Of a DNA stretch of 64,000 nt, positions 18,033-27,471 are shown piece by piece. Source of the stretch: Maricaulaceae bacterium EIL42A08 (GTDB taxonomy: Bacteria > Pseudomonadota > Alphaproteobacteria > Caulobacterales > Maricaulaceae); the NCBI GenBank assembly GCA_024178355.1, contig JAMZNZ010000006.1, positions 310,001 to 374,000 on the forward strand, in the 5' to 3' direction. Every line of letters begins with the position of its first letter. Positions within the stretch are counted from its first letter, which is position 1. The notes under the pieces were generated by a model, which made no database searches, was not told the origin of the DNA, and worked only from the letters and a program-made list of their open reading frames with translations. The translations under genes were made by a program, and so were the position numbers.

Positions 18033-18872
18033 ATGCCCCGCGCAGCGAGCCGCCGCGCGACAGAGACCACGTGTGCCCAGGTCAGGGAGTGCCCTGATCG
18101 CCGGGCCAGGCTGGATCGTTTGCGCGATCATATTGCCGCTCTGGAGGGCGAGGGAGTGGGCCAGATCCGCACTCTTGCACGCCTGAATGCGCCTGAAGCG
18201 CCGGTTTCAGGTCTCGCGGCCAATGACGATCCGCTGGCGGTGTTTCGTGCTCAGGCCGGGCTCCATGACCTGCGCCCGGACAGCTATCTTGATGCGCCAG
18301 CGGCCTATGTGTTTGCCGCGTGCTGGCTGGCCAGGCTGCCCGGCGACCGACCGCTGGTCTGGGTGCGCGCGCGCGGCGATACCCGGCTTGATTTCGGCGC
18401 GCCCTGCCCAGATGGACTGGCCGAGCTGGGCCTTGATCCGGCCCGCCTGATCCGGGTGGAGGCGCGGGCTGGAGCCGATGCCCTGTGGGCCATGGAAGAG
18501 GCGCTCAACGCCGGGGCTTTTGTTCTGGGCGAGGCCGGTCTGGCGCGCAGCTATGACCTGACCGCATCGCGGCGTTTGCACCGTGCGGCGCGGGAAAGCG
18601 GCGGACAGGTCCTGGTGGTGCGCGCCCACGATGCTGACGGGACCAGCGCGGCGCTGACACGCTGGCGACTGGCCTCTATGCCGGGCGCGGCGGCTCCATG
18701 GCGCGGAGCGGGTGGCCTGCCCGGACTTGGCAGTTTGCGTTTGCGAGCGGTTCTGGAGCGACGCCGTGGCGGGGCTCCGGCCAGTTTTGAGATGGAGTGG
18801 GAGGATGATGCGGTACGCAGCCTTGAGCCTGCCGCGCTGGCCGGTCGAGCGCCTCAGGCCCTCGCCAGCTGA
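18033..18872 (+). CDS. imuA: Mutasome protein ImuA
   Basis: RecA-related accessory protein of the damage-induced mutagenesis complex, 279 residues. It lacks a complete Walker A. The pattern DRLRDHIAALEGEG at the N-terminus and a RecA-like core (YVFAACWLARLPGDRPLVWVRARGDTRLDFGAPCPDGLAELGLDPARLIRVEA) fit ImuA. The order imuA-imuB-dnaE2 is diagnostic. The ATG at 18033 follows CAGGAG by 6 bases and is better than the TTG at 18027. Its 3' end overlaps imuB by 68 bases in another frame. Confidence 0.88.
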   Translation: MPRAASRRATETTCAQVRECPDRRARLDRLRDHIAALEGEGVGQIRTLARLNAPEAPVSGLAANDDPLAVFRAQAGLHDLRPDSYLDAPAAYVFAACWLARLPGDRPLVWVRARGDTRLDFGAPCPDGLAELGLDPARLIRVEARAGADALWAMEEALNAGAFVLGEAGLARSYDLTASRRLHRAARESGGQVLVVRAHDADGTSAALTRWRLASMPGAAAPWRGAGGLPGLGSLRLRAVLERRRGGAPASFEMEWEDDAVRSLEPAALAGRAPQALAS

Positions 18873-20331
18873 TAGCGTCGAGCGTCCCTTCGTCCTGACC
18901 CAGACGGGCGCTGGCGGCGAACGGCTCTACGCGCTCACGCCGGCCGCTGAGGCCGCACGCCTGTCCGTTGGAATGGGTGTGGCCGATGCCCGGGCGCTCG
19001 CACCTGCGCTGCAGGCTCGCGCAGCTGATCCTGAAGCTGATCGTGCGGCGTTGAAGCGCTTTGCGCGCTGGGCAGGGCGTTTTTCACCGTGGACCGCGCC
19101 CGATCCCGGCTTGCCCGGACTGGATGGAGTGCTGCTGGATGTTAGCGGTTGTGCGGGAGTGTTCGGCGGAGAGGATCAGCTGCTGACCCGGCTGGTGAAT
19201 GAGACGCGCGCGCTGGGTTTGACGGCGACTGCGGCGGCGGCACCAACGCTGGGGCTGGCCTGGGCGCTCGCTCGCTTTGCGGCCCCGGATACAGCGCGCG
19301 CGTGGGTGTCGGTGGACGGTGTGGGCGCAACCCTGCCTGGCCTGCCGGTGGAGGCGCTGCGCATTGGTGAGACGGCCGCAAAGTTGAAACGCTTTGGCTT
19401 GAAGCGGGTGGCGGATTTGCAGGCACTGCCACGAGCCTCGCTTGCCAAACGCTTCGGCCTGGAGCTGGTGCGCCGCCTCGATCAGGCCAGTGGCCAGGAG
19501 CGCGAAAGCCTGACGCCATTAAGCCCACAGGCGGACTTGCGGGCCCGCGTACGCTTTGCCGAACCGCTGCAGACCCTCGATGCCATCACCGCCGCAGCGG
19601 GCGATGCCACCGCGCGCCTGTGTCAGGCCCTGGAACAGGAGGGGCTAGGCGTCACCCGTTTGCGCATCACGCTTTATCGCGTGGATGGTCAGGCTCGGAA
19701 TGTGTTGATCGGGGTGGCGGCCCCCAGCCGGGACCCTGACCACCTGAAGCGCTTGCTGAAAGAGCGCCTGGCCCGGGCCAGTATTGATATCGGCTTTGGT
19801 GTGGATCTGGTGGAGGCGGGTGCCGCGCTCGCCCGCCGCCTTGATCACGCTCAGGGCGATATGGCGAGCACGGGTGTTGAGGGCGCTGAAGCTGCCCGAC
19901 TGGCTGACCGGCTTAATGCGCGTCTTGGCGCGGATGTGGTTCAGCATCCGCGGCCGCAGAACAGCCACCTGCCTGAACGCGCTGCCAGCTGGTCGCCGCA
20001 CGGCGAAGGTGTAACCTGGCCGCAGCGTGCGGAGCGTCGCCCGCTTCTGATCCTGGACCGCCCGGAACCGGCCGAAGCGGTGGCGGAAATCCCCGATGGT
20101 CCGCCGCGTCGTTTTACCTGGCGGCGGGTGCGCCATGATGTGAAGCGCGCTGAAGGCCCTGAGCGCCTGGCACCCGAATGGTGGCGCGCGCCCGCAGGCG
20201 CAGGCCCCGGCCTGACCCGTGATTATTTCCGTGTCGAAACCGACGCTGGCCGCCGCTTCTGGCTCTATCGCGATGGCCTCTATGCCAGCGAAACCATGCA
20301 GCCAGCCTGGTTCGTTCATGGAGCCGGGTGA
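18805..20331 (+). CDS. imuB: Y-family polymerase-like protein ImuB
   Basis: 508-residue Y-family fold protein that acts as a scaffold linking DnaE2 to the sliding clamp. The first catalytic motif is replaced (RYAALSLPRWPVERL, no aspartate after the beta strand), and LDVSGCAGVFGGE stands where active polymerases have SxDE, as expected for inactive ImuB. The helix-hairpin-helix/thumb segment (LKRFGLKRVADLQALPRASLAKRFGLELVRRLDQASGQ) is clear. The start is ATG 18805 or 18808 behind a GGGAGG site, overlapping imuA. The stop codon TGA shares its last base with the dnaE2 ATG. Confidence 0.92.
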   Translation: MMRYAALSLPRWPVERLRPSPADSVERPFVLTQTGAGGERLYALTPAAEAARLSVGMGVADARALAPALQARAADPEADRAALKRFARWAGRFSPWTAPDPGLPGLDGVLLDVSGCAGVFGGEDQLLTRLVNETRALGLTATAAAAPTLGLAWALARFAAPDTARAWVSVDGVGATLPGLPVEALRIGETAAKLKRFGLKRVADLQALPRASLAKRFGLELVRRLDQASGQERESLTPLSPQADLRARVRFAEPLQTLDAITAAAGDATARLCQALEQEGLGVTRLRITLYRVDGQARNVLIGVAAPSRDPDHLKRLLKERLARASIDIGFGVDLVEAGAALARRLDHAQGDMASTGVEGAEAARLADRLNARLGADVVQHPRPQNSHLPERAASWSPHGEGVTWPQRAERRPLLILDRPEPAEAVAEIPDGPPRRFTWRRVRHDVKRAEGPERLAPEWWRAPAGAGPGLTRDYFRVETDAGRRFWLYRDGLYASETMQPAWFVHGAG

Positions 20332-23300
20332 TGACCCGCTTTGCAGAGCTTTGCGCCCTGTCCAACTTCTCGTTCCTGCGCGGTGCGAGCCATCCCCATG
20401 AGATGGTGCAAGCGGCTGCACGGCTGGGCCTGGATGCGCTGGTGATTGCCGATCGCAACACGCTGGCGGGCGCGGTGCGCACCTTTCTGGCGGCGAAGGA
20501 TCATGACTTGCGCGCGCTGGTGGGGTGCCGCCTTGTGACCGCAGAGGGCGTTGAGCTGGCGTGCGTGCCAAGGACGCGCACCGCCTATGGCCGCCTGTCA
20601 CGCTACCTTACCGATGCCCAGCTTGCCGGGGAGCCCAACGTGCCGCTGGTGCAGCTTGCTGGAGCCGGCGCGGCGCTGGGCGAAGACCAGATCTTCATTC
20701 TGATACCGCCGCCGGAAGAAACACCCGATTGGCGCGTCAGCGTGGAGTGCTTTCTGGCTGAGGCTGAAAGCCCGGTTCACCTGGCTCTGGTGCGCCGCTT
20801 TGACGGGCGCGATGGTGCGCGGCTGATGCGCCAGAGCCGTCTGGCGGGGGCCTTGGGACTAGAAACCGTCGCGAGCACTGATGCCCTCTACCACGCGCAG
20901 GAGCGACGCATGCTGCAGGATGTGCTCACCTGCATTCGAGAGCATGTGCGCCTCGATGCGGCGGGCCGCCTGCTCCAGGCCAATGCCGAGCGTCACCTGA
21001 AGGCCCCCGAGGAGATGGAGCGGCTGTTTGCCGGTTATGAGGATGCGGTGACCCGCACCGCTCAGCTGGCCGATAGCGTGTCGTTTCAGCTTGATCAGCT
21101 GGTCTACCAATACCCCGACGAGGTCATTGGTGAGGGCGAAACGCCCATGCAGACGCTCAGGCGTCTGGTTGAAGAGGGTAGCCATCGCCGCTGGCCCGAG
21201 GGCCTGCCGCACAAGACGCGCGCGGCTCTGGACCATGAGCTCAAACTGATCGAAGAGCTCGATTACGCCAGCTATTTCCTGACCGTTTATGATCTGGTTC
21301 GCCATGCCCGCAGCGAAGGCATTCTGTGCCAGGGGCGGGGCTCTGCGGCAAACTCGGCCGTGTGCTACGCGATTGGCATCACAGAGGTGGACCCGGTCAA
21401 GGTCGACCTGCTTTTTGAGCGCTTTGTTTCGGCTGAACGCGGCGAGCCACCTGATATTGATGTCGATTTTGAACATGAGCGCCGCGAGGAGGTCATCCAG
21501 TATGTCTATCGCAAATATGGTCGCCGCCGGGCGGGGATGACGGCTGTTGTCCACTGCTACCGACCGCGTGGGGCGATCCGCGAATGTGGCAAGGTCTTCG
21601 GTCTCTCCGGGGATGTGATTGCGGCTTTGTCCAAGGCGGTTTGGGGCTGGCGCGAAGGCATCACGCCTCAGGTCATCCGCGATGAGCTGGGTCTTGATCC
21701 AGATAGCCCGGTGTTGAAGCGTGCACTGGGCGCGGCCAGGGCGTTGCAGGGCTTTCCTCGCCACCTGTCCCAGCATCCCGGCGGCTTTGTGATCACGCTG
21801 GGCCGGCTTGATGAAATCGTCCCGGTGCGCAAGGCGGCGATGCCTGAGCGGACCGCCATTGAGTGGGACAAGGAGGATATCGAGGCGCTGGGCCTGATGA
21901 AGGTGGATGTGCTGGGGCTGGGCATGCTCACCGCTGTGCAAAAAGCGCTGGAGCTGATTGGCGAGACCTATGGCCGTGATCTACCCATTGCCGCCATTCC
22001 GCCGGAGGATCCGCGTGTCTACGACATGATCTGCAAGGCCGATACGCTGGGGGTGTTTCAGATTGAAAGCCGGGCCCAGATGACCATGCTGCCGCGCTTA
22101 AAACCGCGCTGCTTCTATGATCTGGTGATCGAGGTCGCCATTGTGCGCCCCGGCCCCATCCAGGGCGATATGGTCCACCCTTATTTGAGGCGCCGCGAAG
22201 GCAAGGAGCAGGTGGACTACCCGTCTGACGCCCTGCACCAGGTGCTGGGCAAGACGCTCGGCGTGCCGCTGTTCCAGGAACAGGCGATGAAGATCGCCAT
22301 TGTGGCCGCTGGCTTCACCCCGTCTGAAGCTGACAGGCTACGCCGCTCCATGGCGGCCTTCCGGCGTTCTGGCACCATTCAGGAGATGGGCGAAAAGTTG
22401 ATCAGCGGCATGATCGCTAACGGCTATGAGCTGGACTTTGCCGCACGCTGTTTCAAACAGCTGGAAGGCTTTGGCGAGTATGGATTTCCCGAAAGTCACG
22501 CGGCGAGCTTTGCGCTGATTGTGTACGTGTCCTGCTGGATCAAATGCCATTATCCAGACGTGTTCCTGGCCGCCATGCTGAACGCCCAGCCGCTAGGCTT
22601 TTACGCTCCAGCCCAGCTGGTGCGCGATGCGCGCGAGCATGGGGTGGTGGTCCGTCCGCCGGACGTCAATCATTCTGATTGGGACTGCACAATGGAGCCT
22701 TTGAGCGAGGGTGAGGGCGTGCGGGCTACACCTGAAGGCGGCGGGCGCTTTGCCGTGCGCCTGGGGCTGCGCCAGATCAAGGGGCTGGCTGAGATCACGG
22801 CGGCCCGCGTGATGGCCGCCCGCCTTGAAGGCGGCGGGTTTTCCAGCGTGGAGGATCTGGCGCGGCGCGCCCGGTTGAAACGGGCCGAAGTGGACCGGCT
22901 GGCGTCTGGTGATGCCTTTGGCTCACTCCGGACCTCGAGGCGCGAGGCGGGCTGGCGGGCGCTGGGCTTGTCGGGCCCGGACCTGCCTCTGTTTGACGTG
23001 GCGGGTGGAGAGCGGCGCAGCGTGCCGGACCTGTCCGGTGCGCGCCTTCCGGCCATGGCTTTAAGTGAGGAGGTTGCTCGCGATTATGTCCACCTGTCGC
23101 TGTCGCTTAAAGCCCACCCCATGCGCTTTCTGCGCCGCCGGTTTGACAGCTATGGCTACCGGCCATGCGAGCAGCTTCTGACTGCCAAAAATGGCTCCCG
23201 ATTTGGTCTTGCCGGTCTTGTTCTGGTGCGACAGCGCCCTGGGTCAGCCAAGGGCGTGATTTTCGCCACGCTGGAGGATGAGACGGGTATCGCCAATGTC

Positions 23301-23594
23301 ATCATCTGGCAAAGCGTGTTCCAGCGCTATCGAAAGACCGTGATTGGCGCAAAGCTTCTGGGCGTGACCGGCAGGCTTCAGCGTGAGGGGGAGGTGATCC
23401 ACCTGGTGGCGGAACAACTGGTCGACTGGACGCCGGCGCTTGCCAAACTCAGCGAGGGTGGCTTTGACCCCAGCCTTGCTCACGCCGATGAAATCGCCCG
23501 TCCAGGGGCGGATGCACGCCAGAAACCGGGTCGCAAGCACGGGCTGATATCTCCAGGCGCAGAGATCATTCCCGCCAGCCGGGATTTTCATTGA
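20331..23594 (+). CDS. dnaE2: Error-prone DNA polymerase DnaE2
   Basis: C-family polymerase of the ImuABC mutasome, 1087 residues, which carries out error-prone lesion bypass after DNA damage. The N-terminal PHP domain (AELCALSNFSFLRGASHPHEMVQAAARLGLDALVIADRN) is followed by the palm with CQGRGSAANSAVCYAIGIT and the catalytic aspartates in PPDIDVDFEHERREE. The fingers and tandem HhH region follow, then an OB-fold (GLVLVRQRPGSAKGVIFATLEDETGIANVIIW). It is co-transcribed with imuB and ends after a proline-rich tail. Confidence 0.96.
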   Translation: MTRFAELCALSNFSFLRGASHPHEMVQAAARLGLDALVIADRNTLAGAVRTFLAAKDHDLRALVGCRLVTAEGVELACVPRTRTAYGRLSRYLTDAQLAGEPNVPLVQLAGAGAALGEDQIFILIPPPEETPDWRVSVECFLAEAESPVHLALVRRFDGRDGARLMRQSRLAGALGLETVASTDALYHAQERRMLQDVLTCIREHVRLDAAGRLLQANAERHLKAPEEMERLFAGYEDAVTRTAQLADSVSFQLDQLVYQYPDEVIGEGETPMQTLRRLVEEGSHRRWPEGLPHKTRAALDHELKLIEELDYASYFLTVYDLVRHARSEGILCQGRGSAANSAVCYAIGITEVDPVKVDLLFERFVSAERGEPPDIDVDFEHERREEVIQYVYRKYGRRRAGMTAVVHCYRPRGAIRECGKVFGLSGDVIAALSKAVWGWREGITPQVIRDELGLDPDSPVLKRALGAARALQGFPRHLSQHPGGFVITLGRLDEIVPVRKAAMPERTAIEWDKEDIEALGLMKVDVLGLGMLTAVQKALELIGETYGRDLPIAAIPPEDPRVYDMICKADTLGVFQIESRAQMTMLPRLKPRCFYDLVIEVAIVRPGPIQGDMVHPYLRRREGKEQVDYPSDALHQVLGKTLGVPLFQEQAMKIAIVAAGFTPSEADRLRRSMAAFRRSGTIQEMGEKLISGMIANGYELDFAARCFKQLEGFGEYGFPESHAASFALIVYVSCWIKCHYPDVFLAAMLNAQPLGFYAPAQLVRDAREHGVVVRPPDVNHSDWDCTMEPLSEGEGVRATPEGGGRFAVRLGLRQIKGLAEITAARVMAARLEGGGFSSVEDLARRARLKRAEVDRLASGDAFGSLRTSRREAGWRALGLSGPDLPLFDVAGGERRSVPDLSGARLPAMALSEEVARDYVHLSLSLKAHPMRFLRRRFDSYGYRPCEQLLTAKNGSRFGLAGLVLVRQRPGSAKGVIFATLEDETGIANVIIWQSVFQRYRKTVIGAKLLGVTGRLQREGEVIHLVAEQLVDWTPALAKLSEGGFDPSLAHADEIARPGADARQKPGRKHGLISPGAEIIPASRDFH

Positions 23595-23624
23595 GGGGGA
23601 TGGGGCGCGACCGCCAGAGCTTTC

Positions 23625-23651
23625 CTCTCTCCCCTTGGTGAGGGGGGAGAG
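23625..23651. repeat. Hairpin between dnaE2 and rpoH
   Basis: CTCTCTCCCC (23625-23634) pairs with GGGGGGAGAG (23642-23651) around a 7-base loop, a 10-bp stem including one G-T pair. There is no T-run, so it is either a weak bidirectional terminator between convergent genes or a dispersed hairpin repeat. Confidence 0.5.
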
Positions 23652-23666
23652 CAAAATGTAATGAAA

Positions 23667-23696
23667 CCCCGGACGGAGCGCAGCGCAGATCCGGGA
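23667..23696. repeat. Dispersed palindromic element, copy 2
   Basis: CCCCGGA (23667-23673) and TCCGGGA (23690-23696) flank a GC-rich spacer, followed by CCT as in the copy at 15508-15531. A further related half (CCCCGGATCAAGTCCG, from about 23733) lies just beyond. No coding signal is seen in this 171-base convergent gap. Confidence 0.45.
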
Positions 23697-23765
23697 CCTT
23701 CATCAGATCTAAGCGCTTCACTGTGAGAGACGCCCCGGATCAAGTCCGTGGTTTCAGGCGCTGTC

Positions 23766-24665
23766 TTACGCGTCTTCTTCAGCTGGCGTAAGACCGCGTT
23801 CGGCCGCGAGGCGGACCATTTCCTTTTGCAGCTTTTCAAAGGCACGCACTTCGATCTGGCGGATGCGCTCGCGGCTGACGCCATAGACCTGGGCCAGGTC
23901 TTCCAGGGTTTTCGGCTCTTCGGTAAGCTTTCTTTCCTGAATGATATTCTGCTCCCGCTCGTTCAGCGCGCCCATGGCTTCCTGAAGCAGGGCCATGCGG
24001 GTATCAAACTCGTCGCTTTCAGCAAGCTCGTCTTCAGCCGATTCCGCGTCGTTGTCCTCAAGCCAGTCCTGCCACTCGCTTTCGCCATCTGACCGCAGCG
24101 GGGCGTTTAGCGAGGCATCCGGACCGGACAGGCGGCCATTCATGGAAATGACTTCGTCACTGGTGACGCCCAGCTTGGTGGCGATTTCCTCGACCTGTTC
24201 AGGGCGCAGATCGCCCTCCTCCAGAGCCTCCATCTGGCTTTTCATGCGGCGCAGGTTGAAGAAGAGCTTCTTCTGGGCAGCCGTGGTGCCCATTTTCACA
24301 AGTGACCAGCTGCGCAGGATATATTCCTGGATGGCCGCCCGGATCCACCACATGGCATAGGTCGCAAGGCGGAAACCCTTGTCAGGGTCGAATTTCTTGA
24401 CCGCTTGCATCAGGCCGATATTGCCTTCGGAGATAACCTCGGCCACCGGCAGGCCGTAGCCGCGATAGCCCATGGCAATCTTCGCCACCAGACGCAGGTG
24501 AGAGGTGACCATCTTATGAGCCGCTTCGGTATCCCCATGCTCGGCCCAGCGCTTGGCCAGCATGAATTCTTCGTCCTTTTCCAGCATCGGAAACTTGCGA
24601 ATATCGGCCAGATACTGGGACAGGCCGCCTTCCGGCGACAGCGGGATCATCGATGTATTCGACAT
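23766..24665 (-). CDS. rpoH: Heat-shock sigma factor RpoH (sigma-32)
   Basis: 299-residue alternative sigma factor. Region 2 reads HLRLVAKIAMGYRGYGLPVAEVISEGNIGLMQAVKKFDPDKGFRLATYAMWWIRAAIQEYILRSWSLVKMGTTAAQKKLFFNLRRMK. It includes the RpoH box QKKLFFNLR that separates this family from RpoD. Region 4 ends with LEDLAQVYGVSRERIRQIEVRAFEKLQK. The ATG at 24665 has GGGGGA upstream and begins MSNTSMIPL; an alternative ATG eight codons earlier is less likely. It is divergent from an MFS gene with a 246-base gap. Confidence 0.96.
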   Translation of the reverse strand: MSNTSMIPLSPEGGLSQYLADIRKFPMLEKDEEFMLAKRWAEHGDTEAAHKMVTSHLRLVAKIAMGYRGYGLPVAEVISEGNIGLMQAVKKFDPDKGFRLATYAMWWIRAAIQEYILRSWSLVKMGTTAAQKKLFFNLRRMKSQMEALEEGDLRPEQVEEIATKLGVTSDEVISMNGRLSGPDASLNAPLRSDGESEWQDWLEDNDAESAEDELAESDEFDTRMALLQEAMGALNEREQNIIQERKLTEEPKTLEDLAQVYGVSRERIRQIEVRAFEKLQKEMVRLAAERGLTPAEEDA

Positions 24666-24911
24666 GGGTCTTTCCCCCTCATGTGGCACGCTCTGGCAGG
24701 CTCGGCCCTGCGCGCCGGACTACCCATATAGGTATCCGATTTTGAAAGCGCGAGCCCCTCACAAGCTGGTGAGGCAGTTGTGTTGGTTTCGTGTGCGATA
24801 TTAACCGCACACGGTGACATGATTAAGGCGAGAACCGGAAAGAATGGATTTCCATAAAGGCGGGTGGGTTATAGTCGTTGCTCCCATGAACCACCTGACA
24901 TCAAAGCGTCC

Positions 24912-26159
24912 ATGACAGACGAGACCTGCCCAGCACCGTCGCAGCGCAAGCCCCGGACCGCTGCCACCATTTTTGTGGTGGGCACGGTGGGTATTGATGC
25001 CATGGCGTTTGCCATAGTCATGCCGGTCCTTCCTCAGCTTCTGATGGAGCTGACTGCCGGTGGTATCGGCGTTGCGGCCTTTTGGGGTGGTCTTGCGACC
25101 TTCGGATTTGCGGTGATGCAATTTGTCTGCTCGCCAATCATTGGCGGACTATCGGACCGGTTTGGGCGGCGTCCGGTGCTGCTGTTGTCGCTTACGGCAC
25201 TGGCGCTGGACTTTCTCCTTATGGGGTTGGCTCATGCCCTATTCGTGTTCTTTTTTGCCCGGCTTCTGTCGGGAATCTTTGCCGCAACTCACTCCACCGC
25301 CAACGCCTATATCGCCGACATCTCAACCCCGGAGGAGCGAGCCAAGCGCTATGGCCGGCTGGGCGCGGCGGCGGGGGCTGGCTTCATTCTGGGCCCGGCG
25401 CTGGGCGGGCTTCTGGGCGACGCCGATCCGCGCACGCCCTTTTTTGTGGCGGCCGCGCTTGCCGGCGTGAATGTGCTCTATGGATTCTTTGTCGTTCCCG
25501 AAAGCCTAAGAGAAGAAAACCGCCGAGCTTTTGACTGGAACCGTGCCAATCCGCTGGGAACTTTGATGCGCCTGCGTCAAACCGAGGGGCTCGGCGTTCT
25601 GATCTGGGTTTATACCTGTATGGGACTGTCCGGCTTCGTTTATCCAGCGGTCTGGACTTATGTGGCCATTGCCAAGTTTGACTGGGCTGCAAGCCAGGTG
25701 GGTCTCTCGCTTGCTGTTTATGGCGCGATCTATGTGATCTGCCAGACGGTGATGGTCCCCTTTGTGCTTCCGCGGCTGGGTGAACGACGAACCATCTGGA
25801 TTGCGCTGTGCGTAGAGATTGTCGCGCTCATCGGCTTCGCCTTCGCGCCCAGCGGGTTCTGGGTCTATTTCTGGATCAGCTTTGCGGTCTTCACCGGACT
25901 TCAGGATCCCGCCCTGATGAAGATCATGACCGAACGGGTGGGCAAGGATGCGCAAGGCGAGCTGCAGGGCGGGCTCGCCTCGCTGGGCGCCATTGTGCTC
26001 GCCATCGCGCCGCTACTCTACACCCAGCTTTTCTATCTGTTTGAAGGCGGGCTGGCGGGCATCGAGTTTGCGGGCGCACCCTTCCTGGCGTCAGCCGGGT
26101 TCAGCGCGCTTGGCCTGATCCTGTTTTTGAGCCGGCGACGGGTCACCGGACCCGCCTAA
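24912..26159 (+). CDS. MFS transporter, TetA-like drug/H+ antiporter type
   Basis: 415-residue inner-membrane protein with 12 predicted helices. The MFS motif between helices 2 and 3 is intact ([17 protein letters not shown]), and the drug-antiporter motif C-like stretch [19 protein letters not shown] in helix 5 places it near the TetA/TCR group. Such proteins expel small hydrophobic compounds in exchange for protons; the true substrate is unknown. The ATG at 24912 (MTDETCPAP) is chosen over GTG 24864. Its stop overlaps the convergent gene by four bases (CTAA). Confidence 0.87.
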   Translation: MTDETCPAPSQRKPRTAATIFVVGTVGIDAMAFAIVMPVLPQLLMELTAGGIGVAAFWGGLATFGFAVMQFVCSPIIGGLSDRFGRRPVLLLSLTALALDFLLMGLAHALFVFFFARLLSGIFAATHSTANAYIADISTPEERAKRYGRLGAAAGAGFILGPALGGLLGDADPRTPFFVAAALAGVNVLYGFFVVPESLREENRRAFDWNRANPLGTLMRLRQTEGLGVLIWVYTCMGLSGFVYPAVWTYVAIAKFDWAASQVGLSLAVYGAIYVICQTVMVPFVLPRLGERRTIWIALCVEIVALIGFAFAPSGFWVYFWISFAVFTGLQDPALMKIMTERVGKDAQGELQGGLASLGAIVLAIAPLLYTQLFYLFEGGLAGIEFAGAPFLASAGFSALGLILFLSRRRVTGPA

Positions 26160-26617
26160 CCCGCGTCCAGCTGCTCCATGATCGCCTCAGCGGCCCTTTC
26201 AAAGTCGCGCTTGACCGTCGTCTTGAAGCCATAGGCGTTGAGCATCGCCGTCATCAAACGTGCGTAGGGCCAGGTATCTTCGTCACACAGATAGGCGATG
26301 AGCAGCGATTTGGGGAAGTTTGCGGTGAACGCGTCTGCCACTTTGCCAAACCCGTTACCGTCGTGGTTGATGGTGGCCCGGCGGTAGTCCATGACGAGGC
26401 CCTTATAGCCTCCTTCGGCGACTTTACGCCCCAGCATCAAAGCGTTGGTCTCCGCGTCCTCATGGTGCTGTGTATGGAATAGTCGCACGAAATAAAGCCG
26501 CGGATTTAACAGGCTGACCGAGCGATACGGCCATTCAGGAGAAAACCCCGCCAGCTGGTGGTGAGGGTCTTCTGGCGCGATGGCCAGATCATTGGGAAGC
26601 AGGGCTTCAATACTCAT
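26156..26617 (-). CDS. Conserved hypothetical protein
   Basis: 153-residue soluble protein I cannot name. It has no signal peptide or membrane helix. The segment GGYKGLVMDYRRATINHDGNGFGKVADAF, followed by FPKSLLIAYLCDEDTWPYARLMTAML, has the strand-helix alternation of SpoIIAA/STAS-like folds, but this is only a resemblance. Its 3' end touches the MFS gene. Confidence 0.6.
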   Translation of the reverse strand: MSIEALLPNDLAIAPEDPHHQLAGFSPEWPYRSVSLLNPRLYFVRLFHTQHHEDAETNALMLGRKVAEGGYKGLVMDYRRATINHDGNGFGKVADAFTANFPKSLLIAYLCDEDTWPYARLMTAMLNAYGFKTTVKRDFERAAEAIMEQLDAG

Positions 26618-26693
26618 GAGCCCGGTTATAGCCGAGCAAGATTAAGCGTTACTGAATATATTCAGTAATCTATCTGTGGAGAGTCCAGTGGCC

Positions 26694-27467
26694 CTAGAAT
26701 CGCGGCGCGCGCTTTTCCAGGAAGGCGTTATAGCCTTCAGAAAAATCATCGCTGGCAAAGGCATCGAGGAAGAGCTGGCGGGTGGCGTCGTCGTCCTCGT
26801 CCTGACCGGCGACGATGCGCGCGATGATGTCCTTGGTGACACGCGCTGTACGCGGGCTGGTGGCGGAGACCTGCCTCGCAAAGTCCTCCACCGCATCATC
26901 CAGCGTGCCGCGTTCCACGAGGCGATCAATCAGGCCGATCTGAAGGGCTTCTTCGGCCTGCATCAGGCGTCCTGTAAACAGGATGTCCTTGGCTGCCGAA
27001 GCGCCCACCGCGCTGATTAGGCGGCGGGTATCATTGAGCGGATAGGCGAGCCCCATCTTTGCTGGCGTGATCCCGAATTTCGAGCCATCTGCAGCAAAGC
27101 GCAGGTCGCACGCCAGTGCGATCGCGCACCCTCCACCCACGCATGCCCCGTCGATGGCGGCCAGCGTTGGTTTTGGAAATGCGGCCAGGTCGTCAAGCGC
27201 GGTGGCGATGGCTTTGGAATACTCCGCGGCGCGCTCTGGTGTGGCGTAAACGGCGGCAAATTCGGAGATGTCGGCCCCGGCGGCAAACGCGCCGCCTTCA
27301 CCGCGCACCACCAGCAAGCGGACTGCGTCGGTCTCGCGCGCCTCTGTCAAAAGGTCCGGGATCGCGCGCCACATGGCTTCGGACAGGGCGTTGCGCTTTT
27401 TCGGGGCGTTCAGCACCAGATGAGCGACCGCACCCTCGTGCTCCAGATAGACAGATGGCTTGTCCAA
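26694..27467 (-). CDS. Enoyl-CoA hydratase/isomerase family protein
   Basis: 257-residue crotonase-fold protein. The oxyanion-hole segments KKRNALSEAMWRA and FAAGADISEFAAV are present, as is the family signature AAIDGACVGGGCAIALACDLRFAADGSKFGITPAKMGLAYPLND. The pathway is not shown; a general acyl-CoA role is likely. There is no ATG near the conserved start. A TTG at 27467 lies 4 bases after the nth stop and 7 bases behind a CAGGAG that sits within the nth end, so translation is probably coupled to nth. Confidence 0.88.
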   Translation of the reverse strand: MDKPSVYLEHEGAVAHLVLNAPKKRNALSEAMWRAIPDLLTEARETDAVRLLVVRGEGGAFAAGADISEFAAVYATPERAAEYSKAIATALDDLAAFPKPTLAAIDGACVGGGCAIALACDLRFAADGSKFGITPAKMGLAYPLNDTRRLISAVGASAAKDILFTGRLMQAEEALQIGLIDRLVERGTLDDAVEDFARQVSATSPRTARVTKDIIARIVAGQDEDDDATRQLFLDAFASDDFSEGYNAFLEKRAPRF

Positions 27468-27471
27468 GGGG

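Noticed and set aside
20859-21941. Minus-strand open frame inside dnaE2
   Set aside because: It overlaps the polymerase catalytic region and shows no domain or ribosome site.
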